64,000 bases of DNA from Pseudomonas viridiflava (GTDB lineage: Bacteria > Pseudomonadota > Gammaproteobacteria > Pseudomonadales > Pseudomonadaceae): the NCBI RefSeq assembly GCF_900573885.1, contig NZ_UPSE01000493.1, positions 558,001 through 622,000 of the forward strand, in the 5' to 3' direction. Positions 17,248 through 26,033 of this stretch are shown here, in pieces (positions within the stretch are counted from its first letter, which is position 1; the number at the start of each line of letters is the position of its first letter). Made by a program: the position numbers and the translations under genes. Under the pieces are notes generated by a model. The model worked only from the letters and a program-made list of their open reading frames with translations. It made no database searches and had not been told where the DNA came from.

Positions 17248-18954
17248 TCAACGCGTCGCGGAGTCTGGCTCCGGGGCGTGCATGTGGGTGGCTGCTTGCA
17301 CGGCCGTTTCCGCGTGATCGTCTTCACTGTCGGCCAGCGCGCCATGCTCATGACTTTCCAGGGCGGCATAAGCGCTGCTGCAAAACAGCGAGTTCAGCCG
17401 CTTCATATCGGCGATCAGATCCAGGTGCAGCGAGCTGGTTTCGATGCTTTGCACAATCTGGTGATGCAGGCGATACACGTGGGCGTGGGCCATGCGCCGC
17501 TCCTGCGCGCGAAACCGGCGCTTCTCGCGCAGCAGCTGCCGCGCGCTGTGGGCGTCGCCCGATAAAAACACACTCAGCCCCAAGCGCAGGTTGGCCACCA
17601 GTTGCTGGTGCATTTCGGTCAGCTCCTGCAGCCCGGCTTCGGAGAACGAATGCTGCTGCGCCGTCTTCTGGTCCTGCACTTTGGCGAGCATGCGTTCGAG
17701 CAGGTCGGCGGCTTGTTGCAAGTCTACGGTCAGCTCGATTATTTCCGCCCAGCGCCGCCGGTCATGCTCGCCCAGCGCTTCACCGGGCACTTGCGCCAGG
17801 TACAGCTTCACCGCGCTGTAGAGGGCGTCGACGTCATCGCGCAGGCGGCGCAGTTCCTTGCCGGCCAAGGGCTGCGGGCCCTGAAGCACGGCGAGAAAAT
17901 GGCTGAGCATGGTTTCGATGATGTCGCCGATGCGCAGGGTTTCGCGCACGGCGTTGTTCAGCGCCAGGCTGGGCGTGTCCAGTGCGGTCATGTCCAGGTG
18001 GCGCGGCTTGGCGATGCCGTTGTCCAGCTGTCGGTCGGGCAGCAGCCAGTTGCAGAAGCGCGCCATCAGATTCACGGTCGGCAACATCAGCAGGCAGCGG
18101 GCGACGTTGTAGGCCAGGTGAAAGCTGATCACCAGGGTTTGCGGGCTCATTTTCCAGGTGCCCAGCCAGTGCACCAGCGGATGGATAAACGGGCTGATCA
18201 GCAGCAGGCCGATGATTTTGTACAGCAGGCTGCCCAACGCCACGCGGCGCCCGGCTTCGGTCTGCATGCTGCTGCTGAGCAAGGCCAGAATGCCGCTGCC
18301 GATATTGGCGCCGATCACCAGCCCGAGCGCCACCGGCAAGCTGATCAGCCCGGCGCCGGCCATGGTCGCGGTGAGCAGCACGGCGGCGAGGCTGGAGTAG
18401 GAAATCAGGGCGAACAGGGCACCGACCAAGGCGTCGAGCAGTACGTCGCCGGTCAGTGAGGAGAACAACACTTTGATGCCGTGGGCTTCGGTAATCGGCA
18501 GCGCGGCGCTGACGATCAGTTCCAGTGCCAGCACGATCAAACCCAAACCAATGCCGACACGGCCCAACTGGCCGGCGCGGCTCTGTTTGCGCGAAAGAAA
18601 AAAGATCACCCCGAGGAAAATCAGCAGCGGCGACAGCCACGATAAATCCAGGGTCAGCACCCGCGCCATCAAGGCGGTGCCCACATCGGCGCCCAGCATG
18701 ATGGTCAGGGCCGGCGTAAGCGCCATCAGCCCCTGGCCTACAAACGAGGTCACCAGAAGCGCGGTGGCGTTGCTGCTTTGTACGAGCGCAGTCACGCCAA
18801 TGCCGGCGACGAAGGCCAGCGGGCGCGTGTTCATGTTGTGGCTCAGCACTTTGCGCAGTTGCGAGCCGTACACCCGGAGGATGCCGGTTCGCACAATATG
18901 AGTGCCCCAAATCAGCAGGGCGACGGCAGAAAGCAGGTTGAGCAGGGTCAGCAT
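17248..18954 (-). CDS. Na/Pi cotransporter family protein
   Basis: A 568-residue protein with two Na/Pi symporter repeats in the membrane half (LIWGTHIVRTGILRVYG; ALVQSSNATALLVTSFVGQG; ISYSSLAAVLLTATMAGAGL) and a C-terminal PhoU-like helical domain (about 340-540). It is predicted to move phosphate across the inner membrane with sodium; whether these bacterial members import or export phosphate is uncertain. The start at 18954 is chosen over 19071 because GGGAGG lies eight bases upstream and the residues before MLTLLNLLSA are basic and do not fit the family. It fits the phosphorus theme of the first 6 kb but is not adjacent to it. Confidence 0.9.
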   Translation of the reverse strand: MLTLLNLLSAVALLIWGTHIVRTGILRVYGSQLRKVLSHNMNTRPLAFVAGIGVTALVQSSNATALLVTSFVGQGLMALTPALTIMLGADVGTALMARVLTLDLSWLSPLLIFLGVIFFLSRKQSRAGQLGRVGIGLGLIVLALELIVSAALPITEAHGIKVLFSSLTGDVLLDALVGALFALISYSSLAAVLLTATMAGAGLISLPVALGLVIGANIGSGILALLSSSMQTEAGRRVALGSLLYKIIGLLLISPFIHPLVHWLGTWKMSPQTLVISFHLAYNVARCLLMLPTVNLMARFCNWLLPDRQLDNGIAKPRHLDMTALDTPSLALNNAVRETLRIGDIIETMLSHFLAVLQGPQPLAGKELRRLRDDVDALYSAVKLYLAQVPGEALGEHDRRRWAEIIELTVDLQQAADLLERMLAKVQDQKTAQQHSFSEAGLQELTEMHQQLVANLRLGLSVFLSGDAHSARQLLREKRRFRAQERRMAHAHVYRLHHQIVQSIETSSLHLDLIADMKRLNSLFCSSAYAALESHEHGALADSEDDHAETAVQAATHMHAPEPDSATR

Positions 18955-19155
18955 CAGCGCGGCCTCCCTGGCAGCATGGCGAATATGGGCAGTGGACCGG
19001 GCAAGAACCGCGGTCGTTCGATTTTTTCTTGTGCGCCATAGAGTTAGCTGTAGTTGGCGAACACCGTTCACGCCAGTATTTGCGCGCGATTTGACGATCC
19101 CGAAGCGCCGGCCGAGCTGTTAACCTAGGTGCCATCTCCGCCAGCGACTGCGCCC

Positions 19156-22100
19156 ATGCTCACGCTCTACCACGCCCCCGATCTGGAAACCCTCGGCGAG
19201 TTGGCCACCACCTTGCTGGCCCAACCGCAGCGCGAACCGTTTGCGCCCGCTTTGGTGGTGGTGCCTAGCCAGGGCATGGGCCGCTGGTTGACCCTGGAGC
19301 TGGCGCGCAAGCAGGGCATTGCCATGCAACTGGAGGTGCAGTTGCCGGCCAAGTTTGTCTGGGAAATTTCCCGGCAGGTGCTAGGCGATTTAATTGATCA
19401 ACTGCCGGAACAGTCGGCGTTTTCGCCCACTACCTTGACCTGGCGCCTTTACGACTGGCTGTGCGAGCCGGCCAACCTCGAACAGGCGCCTCGGCTCGCG
19501 CACTATCTGCAAGGCGGCGATGAGCGCCGGCGCTTGTCGCTGGGCGCGCGCATTGCTGACGTCTTCGACCAATACCTGCTGTACCGCGACGACTGGCTTG
19601 CCGCCTGGGAGCGCAACGAGCTGCTTGATCTGGGCGCCGACGAAGGCTGGCAAGCTTTGCTTTGGCGTGAACTGACCCGCGACGGTCACCCGCACCGCGC
19701 CCGCCTGCTCGACGACCTGCTGCGCCGCCTGCACAACGACACGCCCATCGCCGGCCTGCCCGAGCGCCTGCTGGTGTTCGGCATCAGCAGCTTGCCGCCG
19801 CACCACATGCGCGTGCTCGACGGCCTGGCCCGGCATGTCGAGGTGGTGATTTGCGCCCTGAATCCATGCCGCGAAGCCTGGGGCGACATCCGTGACGTAC
19901 GCGAACTGGCCCGCCAGCCGGTGCTTAACAGCGCCACTGCTGCGGATGACTGGTACCTGGATGTTGGCCATCCGTTGCTCGCCAGCCTTGGCAAGCAGGG
20001 GCGCGATTTTTTCGACGCGCTGTTCAGCCTCGGCGGTCAGGAAGTGGGGCTGTATTCCGAAGACGCCGACCTGCACGACACCTCGCTGCTGCGCGCCCTG
20101 CAAAACGATATTTTGCGACTGCGCACGCGCCTGCCTGAAGAGCGGCTGTTGCTGCGTGACGATGACCGTTCGCTGGAAGTGCATATCGCCCATTCGCCAC
20201 TGCGCGAAGTGGAAATTCTTCACGACCAGTTGCTGGCGCGCTTTGCCGCTGACCCCACGCTGACGCCCGATCAGGTGGTGGTGCTGACGCCCGATATCGA
20301 ACGCTACGCGCCGTTTATCGAAGCCGTGTTTGCCACCCGCGACAGCCACGGTCGCGGCCCGCGTTCGCCGCGCATTCCGTTCAGCCTGGCCGACCGCAGC
20401 TTGCGTGCCGAGCTGCCGATTATCGAAGCCTTCCTTGCGCTGCTGACCCTGGAGCAAAGCCGCTTCGGCGCCGAAGAAATTCTTACCTGGCTGGAGCAAC
20501 CATCGATTGCCCGCCGTGCCGGTATCGAAAACGAAGACCTGCCGCTGCTGCGCGACTGGTTGCGCGAAGCCGGTGTGCGCTGGGGCCGCGACAGCGAGCA
20601 CCGCGAGCAACTGGGTTTGCCCGCTGACGCCGCCTTTACCTGGCGCCAGGGCCTGGACCGCCTGCTGCTCGGTTTTGCCGCACCGCCGCAACTGGCCGGG
20701 GATGCCGCGCCGCTGTTGGGCGACACCTGGCCGCTGGACGCCCTCGAAGGCGCCCGCGCGCAACTGCTCGGCCGCCTGGCCGGTTTCGTTCAGCGCCTCG
20801 CGTCCCTGGCGGAAGACCTGCAACGCCCGCGTTCGCTGGCTGCCTGGGCCGACACGCTGCAAGCGATGATCGACGCGCTGTTTGACGAGCGCGAAGCCGG
20901 TGACACCCTGCTGTTGCTCAGCCAGGCCTGCGCCGCGCTGCGCGAACAGGCGAAGGCTGCGGGCATCGAACGGCCGCTGGAGCTGGCGCTGGTGCGTCAG
21001 CAACTGAGCACAGCGCTGGAGCAGGGCAGCGGGGCGTCGGGTTTTCTCACCGGCGCGGTGACCTTCTGCACCATGGTGCCGATGCGCAGCCTGCCGTTTC
21101 GTCTGGTCTGTTTGCTTGGCCTGGACGACGGCGCGCTGCCACGGCGCACGCCCGCTGCCGGCTTCGACCTGATTACCCAACACCCGCGTCGCGGCGACCG
21201 CGCACGGCGGCTGGATGACCGTTACCTGCTGCTGGAAATTCTGCTCTCGGCGCGCGATGCCCTGTATCTCAGCTATGTTGGCCGCGACCCACGCAACAAC
21301 GCCGAACTGCCGCCCTCGGTGCTTATCAGCGAAGTGCTCGAAGCCGTCGACCTCACCGCCCAGAGCACCTGTAGGAGCGGCTTCAGCCGCGATGCCCTTG
21401 AAGTTCAGGAGCTGGCCAGCAAACACCTGACCATCGCTCACCCGCTGCAACCCTTCTCGCCTGGCAACTTTGCCGGCGGCGCCCAGCGCAGCTACGCCGC
21501 GTCGTGGTTCCGCGCCGCCCAGCGCCTGGCCGAGCCGCCGCAAACCAGCCCGGCCGCGTTTGCCGGGCGCCTGCCGGAGCCGGACGCCGACTGGCTGCAT
21601 ATTGAGCCATCGCAGCTGTTGCAATGCTTCCGCCACCCGGCGCGTTTTCTGCTGGAACAACGCTTGGGCCTGCGCCTCGCCGACAGTGACGAAGCCTTGG
21701 CCAGCGACGAACCGTTCGTTCTCGAAGGCCCGGCATGGCGCGGTTTACGTCAGCTGGCGCTGGAAGCCGTGGAGCGTGACTGGACGCTGGAGCAGGAACG
21801 CGACGTTGCCCGTGCCGCCGGCTGGTTGCCGACTGGCGAATTGGGTCAGGCGCTGTGGGGCAAACTTCGCGGCCCGGTGCGTGCCTTTGCGCCCCGGCTG
21901 TTTGAAGCGCGCCCGGAAGAACAGCCGCAGCCGCTGCTGGTCGATGTGCAACTGGCCGGTGTGCACATCCACGGTTGGCTTGAGGGCGTGACCTCCAGCG
22001 GCCTGTTCGAATGGCGCCTCAACGCACCCAGTGCCTGGGACCTGCCGTCTTTCTGGCTGCGCCATGTGCTGCTCAACCTCAGCGCCACGGCGGATATCGC

Positions 22101-22485
22101 CCGTGAAAGTCTGTTGATTTCGCCGGTCCACGATTGGCAACTGGGCCCGCTGGCCAACCCGCGCGAGTTACTCGAACCGTGGCTGCTGGCCTACCGCGAG
22201 GCGCTGTGCGAGCCGCTGCCGCTGATGTTGAAAAGCAGTTATGGCTTTGCCGAGGGGCTGCTCAAACCCGGGCGCAAAGAGCCGATTGAAGCAGCGCGCT
22301 ACAAGGCCAAAGTCGCCTGGGAAGGAGCGGACTTCAGCCCGTTGCCCGGCGAGTCGCAAGACCCGTGGTACGCCCTGGCGTTCCGTGATCGCGAGGTGCT
22401 CGGCGAACGCTTCGAAGCCCTGGCGCAATCGCTGATTTTGCCGGCGCTGCAAGCCTTGGCACCGGAAGGGGAGGATGACGAATGA
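19156..22485 (+). CDS. recC: RecBCD subunit RecC
   Basis: A roughly 1109-residue exodeoxyribonuclease V gamma chain, which recognises Chi and splits the strands in the RecBCD repair complex. N-terminal features fit RecC: LTLYHAPDLETLGELATTLL, VVVPSQGMGRWLTLELARKQ, and further on FGISSLPPHHMRVLDGLARH. The C-terminal part has the inactive RecB-like nuclease fold (LLQCFRHPARFLLEQRLGLR). An in-frame GTG at 19129 is an alternative start; ATG 19156 gives the usual N-terminus, though no strong ribosome site is visible for either. Residues from about 739 (CRSGFSRD) are encoded by an inserted REP sequence. The stop overlaps the recB start as ATGA. Confidence 0.95.
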   Translation: MLTLYHAPDLETLGELATTLLAQPQREPFAPALVVVPSQGMGRWLTLELARKQGIAMQLEVQLPAKFVWEISRQVLGDLIDQLPEQSAFSPTTLTWRLYDWLCEPANLEQAPRLAHYLQGGDERRRLSLGARIADVFDQYLLYRDDWLAAWERNELLDLGADEGWQALLWRELTRDGHPHRARLLDDLLRRLHNDTPIAGLPERLLVFGISSLPPHHMRVLDGLARHVEVVICALNPCREAWGDIRDVRELARQPVLNSATAADDWYLDVGHPLLASLGKQGRDFFDALFSLGGQEVGLYSEDADLHDTSLLRALQNDILRLRTRLPEERLLLRDDDRSLEVHIAHSPLREVEILHDQLLARFAADPTLTPDQVVVLTPDIERYAPFIEAVFATRDSHGRGPRSPRIPFSLADRSLRAELPIIEAFLALLTLEQSRFGAEEILTWLEQPSIARRAGIENEDLPLLRDWLREAGVRWGRDSEHREQLGLPADAAFTWRQGLDRLLLGFAAPPQLAGDAAPLLGDTWPLDALEGARAQLLGRLAGFVQRLASLAEDLQRPRSLAAWADTLQAMIDALFDEREAGDTLLLLSQACAALREQAKAAGIERPLELALVRQQLSTALEQGSGASGFLTGAVTFCTMVPMRSLPFRLVCLLGLDDGALPRRTPAAGFDLITQHPRRGDRARRLDDRYLLLEILLSARDALYLSYVGRDPRNNAELPPSVLISEVLEAVDLTAQSTCRSGFSRDALEVQELASKHLTIAHPLQPFSPGNFAGGAQRSYAASWFRAAQRLAEPPQTSPAAFAGRLPEPDADWLHIEPSQLLQCFRHPARFLLEQRLGLRLADSDEALASDEPFVLEGPAWRGLRQLALEAVERDWTLEQERDVARAAGWLPTGELGQALWGKLRGPVRAFAPRLFEARPEEQPQPLLVDVQLAGVHIHGWLEGVTSSGLFEWRLNAPSAWDLPSFWLRHVLLNLSATADIARESLLISPVHDWQLGPLANPRELLEPWLLAYREALCEPLPLMLKSSYGFAEGLLKPGRKEPIEAARYKAKVAWEGADFSPLPGESQDPWYALAFRDREVLGERFEALAQSLILPALQALAPEGEDDE
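21370..21394 (+). repeat. REP element inserted in frame in recC
   Basis: TGTAGGAGCGGCTTCAGCCG followed by CGATG is the same palindrome that appears between genes at 57842-57901, 58616-58641 and 61809-61862. Here it lies inside recC, keeps the frame and encodes CRSGFSRD between two otherwise RecC-like stretches (EVLEAVDLTAQST and VQELASKHLTIAHP). Confidence 0.92.
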
Positions 22486-25400
22486 GCCTCGACCTTCACG
22501 CGTCCTCATTCGCCGGGCGTTCGCTGATTGAAGCCAGCGCCGGCACCGGCAAAACCTGGACGCTCACCGCGCTGTACGCGCGCCTGCTGCTGGAGCGGCA
22601 ACTGAGCGTCGGGCAGATTCTGGTGGTGACTTACACCACGGCCGCCACCGCTGAATTGCGCGAGCGTATTCGCGGCCGTCTGGCCGAGTTGCTGGCCGTT
22701 TATGAAGGGGCACCGAGCAGCGACGAGTTCCTCACGCGTCTGCATGCTCAATACCCCGGCGAAGAGGCCCGTCGGCGTTTGCTGCTGGCCGTTCATGGTT
22801 TCGATGAAGCGGCCATTTTCACCATTCACGGTTTCTGTCAGCGCGCCCTGCAAGACGCCGCGTTCGAAGCCGGCGGCGATTTCGACAGCGAGCTGGCCAG
22901 CGATGACCGCGAAGTGCTCGATGCCTTGCTCACCGACGCCTGGCGCCATGAACTGGCGGCGGCCGACCCGGCGTGGGCACGCTTTCTAGCGAAGAAAAAA
23001 ATCACCCCGGCGCTGTTGCGACAGCGCCTGCGTCCGCATCTGGGCAAACCGTATTTGCGTATCGAGCCCCGCATCGATGAGTCGGCGCCGGCTTCGGACG
23101 AACTGGCCGCCGCCAGCCAAGCCTGGAATACCGCCGCGAACATGTGGCGCCGTAGCGGCTACGGCTGGATCGAGGAACTGCAAGAACATGGCGGCCTGAG
23201 CCAGAGCACGCACAAGGTGGCGAAATTGCCGCTGTGGTCGGCCGAACTGGACAGCTATTTCGCCGACCCGGCGGCGCTGTTCGATGCGCCGATTGGCTTG
23301 GGCAAACTCACCGGCAGCGCCTTGTTCAAGGCCACCAAGAAAGGCCACAACGCGCCGGTAAGCGCCATTGCCGAAGCGTTCGATGCGCTGCTGCTGGCCA
23401 TCGCCGACGCGCTGCCGGCGGGCGAGCAGCGCCTGATTGCCCTGCAAGTGCGCCTGCTTGATCGCCTGAACGCCGAGCTGCCCGCGCGCAAAGCCGCGCA
23501 GCGCATGCTGGCCTTTGACGACCTGCTCAACCGCCTGAACGAAGCCCTGCAAGGCCCGGTGGCCGACACCCTGGCGCAGACGCTGCGCACCCGTTATCCG
23601 GTGGCGCTGATCGACGAATTCCAGGACACCGATCCGGTGCAGTACCAGATTTTCGACCGCATCTACCGCGAGGGCGGCGACCTGTGTTTTGTCGGCGATC
23701 CCAAGCAGGCGATCTACGCGTTTCGCGGCGCTGACCTGGCCACGTATTTAACCGCCCGCGCCGCCGCTGAACGGCGCTACGACTTGCCCTTCAACTATCG
23801 CTCCACCGCCGAGCTGATTGCCGCGCTGAACCTGCTGTTTGCGCGGCCGCAGCCGTTCGCCGTCGAGGGTCTGGATTACCCGCCGGTAAAAGCGGGTGCC
23901 AAAGCCCGTTCGCAACTGGTGCTGCCGCCCGGCAACGAAGCGCCGCTGTCGCTGGTATGGCTCGGTGATGAGCCGCTGAACAAAGGCCGCGCCGACGCCC
24001 TGGTGGCGGTCGATACCGCGCAACGTATCGCCACGCTGCTGGCTGCCAGCGCGCAGGGCCAGGCGTACTTTGAAAAAGACGGCATACGCACACCGCTCAG
24101 GGGCGGCGACATTGCCGTGCTGGTTTCCAACCACCGGCAAGCCTCGGAAGTGGCCGAGCAATTGGTGGCGCGTGGCGTACCCAGCGTGCGGCGCGGCAAC
24201 CAGAGCGTGTGGCACAGCGAGGAGGCAGCCGAGCTGGCGGCGGTGCTCGCGGCCTATGCCGAACCCGGCCGCGAAGGCGTGTTGCGTTATGCGTTGTCTA
24301 CCCGTTTGCTCGGCCGGGATGCCCAGCAACTGGCGCGCTGCCAGGACGATGAACGCGCCTGGGACCGGGAGCGTGAGGACGCCGAGCTGTATCACCAGCT
24401 CTGGCAGCAACAAGGGTTTATGCGCGCCTTCCGCGCCTGGCTCGATCAGGAGCAGGTAGCCGAACGCCTGCTGGCTGCGCCCGATGGCGAACGGCGGCTG
24501 ACCAACGTGCTGCACCTGGCTGAGCTGCTGCAAGCCGAGAGCCAGCAGCGGCCAGGCTTTGAACCGTTGCTGGCGTGGCTCAATGCGCAACGCGGCAGCG
24601 AGGGCGCCGGCGAAGATGCTTTGCTGCGTCTGGAAAGCGATGCCGAACGCGTACAGATCGTCACCATTCACACCAGTAAAGGGCTGGAATACCCGTTGGT
24701 GTTCTGTCCGTACCTGTGGAACGGGCGATTGCTCGGGCAACACAAAGACAGCGCCACCTGCCACGACGAAAACGGCCAGCCGTTGCTGGACATGGGCAGC
24801 GAAAACCTCGACAGCAACCTGCAGCGCGCCCGCGAAGAAGTGTTCGCCGAGCAACTGCGCCTGGCCTACGTGGCCCTGACGCGCGCGCGCGATCGCCTGT
24901 GGTTGCACTGGGGCCCGGTGGCAGTGCCGGCGCCGGTGAAGAAAACCGGCCTGCTGCCAGAGGAAGGCCTGCACAGCAGCGCGCTGGCGTGGCTGCTGCA
25001 CGGCCGCGAACTGACCGGCGCCGATGCGCTGGGCGAGCTGGCCCAGCACCTGAACGAACGCAGCGGCGAAGTGTTGGCTGGCGAAATCGATCAACTGGTG
25101 GCCCTTAGCCGCGGCACCTTTGCCCGCTTGCCGCTGCTTGATAGCGAAGCCTCGGCGGCCGGCGAACAGCGTGCGCCCGCGCCGCAGCAGCTCGGCCAGT
25201 TTGAGCGCAGCCTGCACAGCGCCTGGCGCATCGGCAGCTTTACCGGCTTGTCGGCCGGCATGCACATGGAAGCACCCGACCGCGACAACCTGAGCATTCC
25301 CGACGCCAGCGACCCGGGCCTGGGCTTTTTCGCCTTTCCCCGAGGCGCCCGCGCCGGTACGTGCCTGCACGCCGTATTGGAAGACTGGGCGCGGGGCAAA

Positions 25401-26033
25401 GGTGACTTGCCAGTGCTGGTGGATGACGCGCTGACTGACCACGGCCTGTCCCGCGATTGGACCGAATTGGCCGCCGACCATTTGCAGCGCGTGCTCGACA
25501 CCAACCTCGACGGCCACGGCCTGACGCTTGCCAGCCTGGTATCGGCGCGGCGTCTGCCCGAGCTTGGCTTTACCTTTCCGGTGGCCAACCTGGATGTGCA
25601 TCGCTTGCGCGCCATTCTCGCCGACCCGCAACACGGCCTGGCGGCACCCATGCGCGAGGCGGCGCAGCGTCTGGAATTCGACAGCCTCAAAGGCTTTCTG
25701 AAAGGCTTTATCGACCTGACCTTTGAGCATGAAGGCCGCTGGTACATCGCCGACTACAAATCCAACTGGCTGGGCCCGGACGCCAGCTTCTACAGCGGCG
25801 AGCGCCTGCTGCAAGCCCTGGCCGGCGAGCATTACTACCTGCAATACCTGATTTACCTGGTCGCGCTGCGGCGCTTCCTGCGCCAGCGCCTGGCCGACTT
25901 CACCGACGCCCAACTGGGCGGCGCCTATTACCTGTTTTTGCGTGGCATGCCGACAGCGGGCGTGTATTTTTCGCGGCCCGCCGACAGCCTGCTCGATGCC
26001 CTCGATCAGTTGTTCAATGAGGAGCAGCCATGA
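22482..26033 (+). CDS. recB: RecBCD subunit RecB
   Basis: A 1183-residue exodeoxyribonuclease V beta chain with 3'-5' helicase and nuclease activity. The Walker A motif is ASAGTGKT (residues 18-25). Other superfamily 1 motifs follow: RYPVALIDEFQDTDPVQYQI, FVGDPKQAIYAFRGAD, NYRS, VQIVTIHTSKGLEYPLVF and AYVALTRARDRLWL. The C-terminal nuclease has D1078, D1091 and K1093 (GFIDLTF ... IADYKSNWLG) with the same spacing as the known RecB active site. The start overlaps recC and the stop overlaps recD, both as ATGA, giving a tightly coupled recCBD operon. Confidence 0.97.
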   Translation: MSLDLHASSFAGRSLIEASAGTGKTWTLTALYARLLLERQLSVGQILVVTYTTAATAELRERIRGRLAELLAVYEGAPSSDEFLTRLHAQYPGEEARRRLLLAVHGFDEAAIFTIHGFCQRALQDAAFEAGGDFDSELASDDREVLDALLTDAWRHELAAADPAWARFLAKKKITPALLRQRLRPHLGKPYLRIEPRIDESAPASDELAAASQAWNTAANMWRRSGYGWIEELQEHGGLSQSTHKVAKLPLWSAELDSYFADPAALFDAPIGLGKLTGSALFKATKKGHNAPVSAIAEAFDALLLAIADALPAGEQRLIALQVRLLDRLNAELPARKAAQRMLAFDDLLNRLNEALQGPVADTLAQTLRTRYPVALIDEFQDTDPVQYQIFDRIYREGGDLCFVGDPKQAIYAFRGADLATYLTARAAAERRYDLPFNYRSTAELIAALNLLFARPQPFAVEGLDYPPVKAGAKARSQLVLPPGNEAPLSLVWLGDEPLNKGRADALVAVDTAQRIATLLAASAQGQAYFEKDGIRTPLRGGDIAVLVSNHRQASEVAEQLVARGVPSVRRGNQSVWHSEEAAELAAVLAAYAEPGREGVLRYALSTRLLGRDAQQLARCQDDERAWDREREDAELYHQLWQQQGFMRAFRAWLDQEQVAERLLAAPDGERRLTNVLHLAELLQAESQQRPGFEPLLAWLNAQRGSEGAGEDALLRLESDAERVQIVTIHTSKGLEYPLVFCPYLWNGRLLGQHKDSATCHDENGQPLLDMGSENLDSNLQRAREEVFAEQLRLAYVALTRARDRLWLHWGPVAVPAPVKKTGLLPEEGLHSSALAWLLHGRELTGADALGELAQHLNERSGEVLAGEIDQLVALSRGTFARLPLLDSEASAAGEQRAPAPQQLGQFERSLHSAWRIGSFTGLSAGMHMEAPDRDNLSIPDASDPGLGFFAFPRGARAGTCLHAVLEDWARGKGDLPVLVDDALTDHGLSRDWTELAADHLQRVLDTNLDGHGLTLASLVSARRLPELGFTFPVANLDVHRLRAILADPQHGLAAPMREAAQRLEFDSLKGFLKGFIDLTFEHEGRWYIADYKSNWLGPDASFYSGERLLQALAGEHYYLQYLIYLVALRRFLRQRLADFTDAQLGGAYYLFLRGMPTAGVYFSRPADSLLDALDQLFNEEQP

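Noticed and set aside
19390..21660. 756-codon open frame on the minus strand
   Set aside because: It is antisense to recC with the same shadow character.
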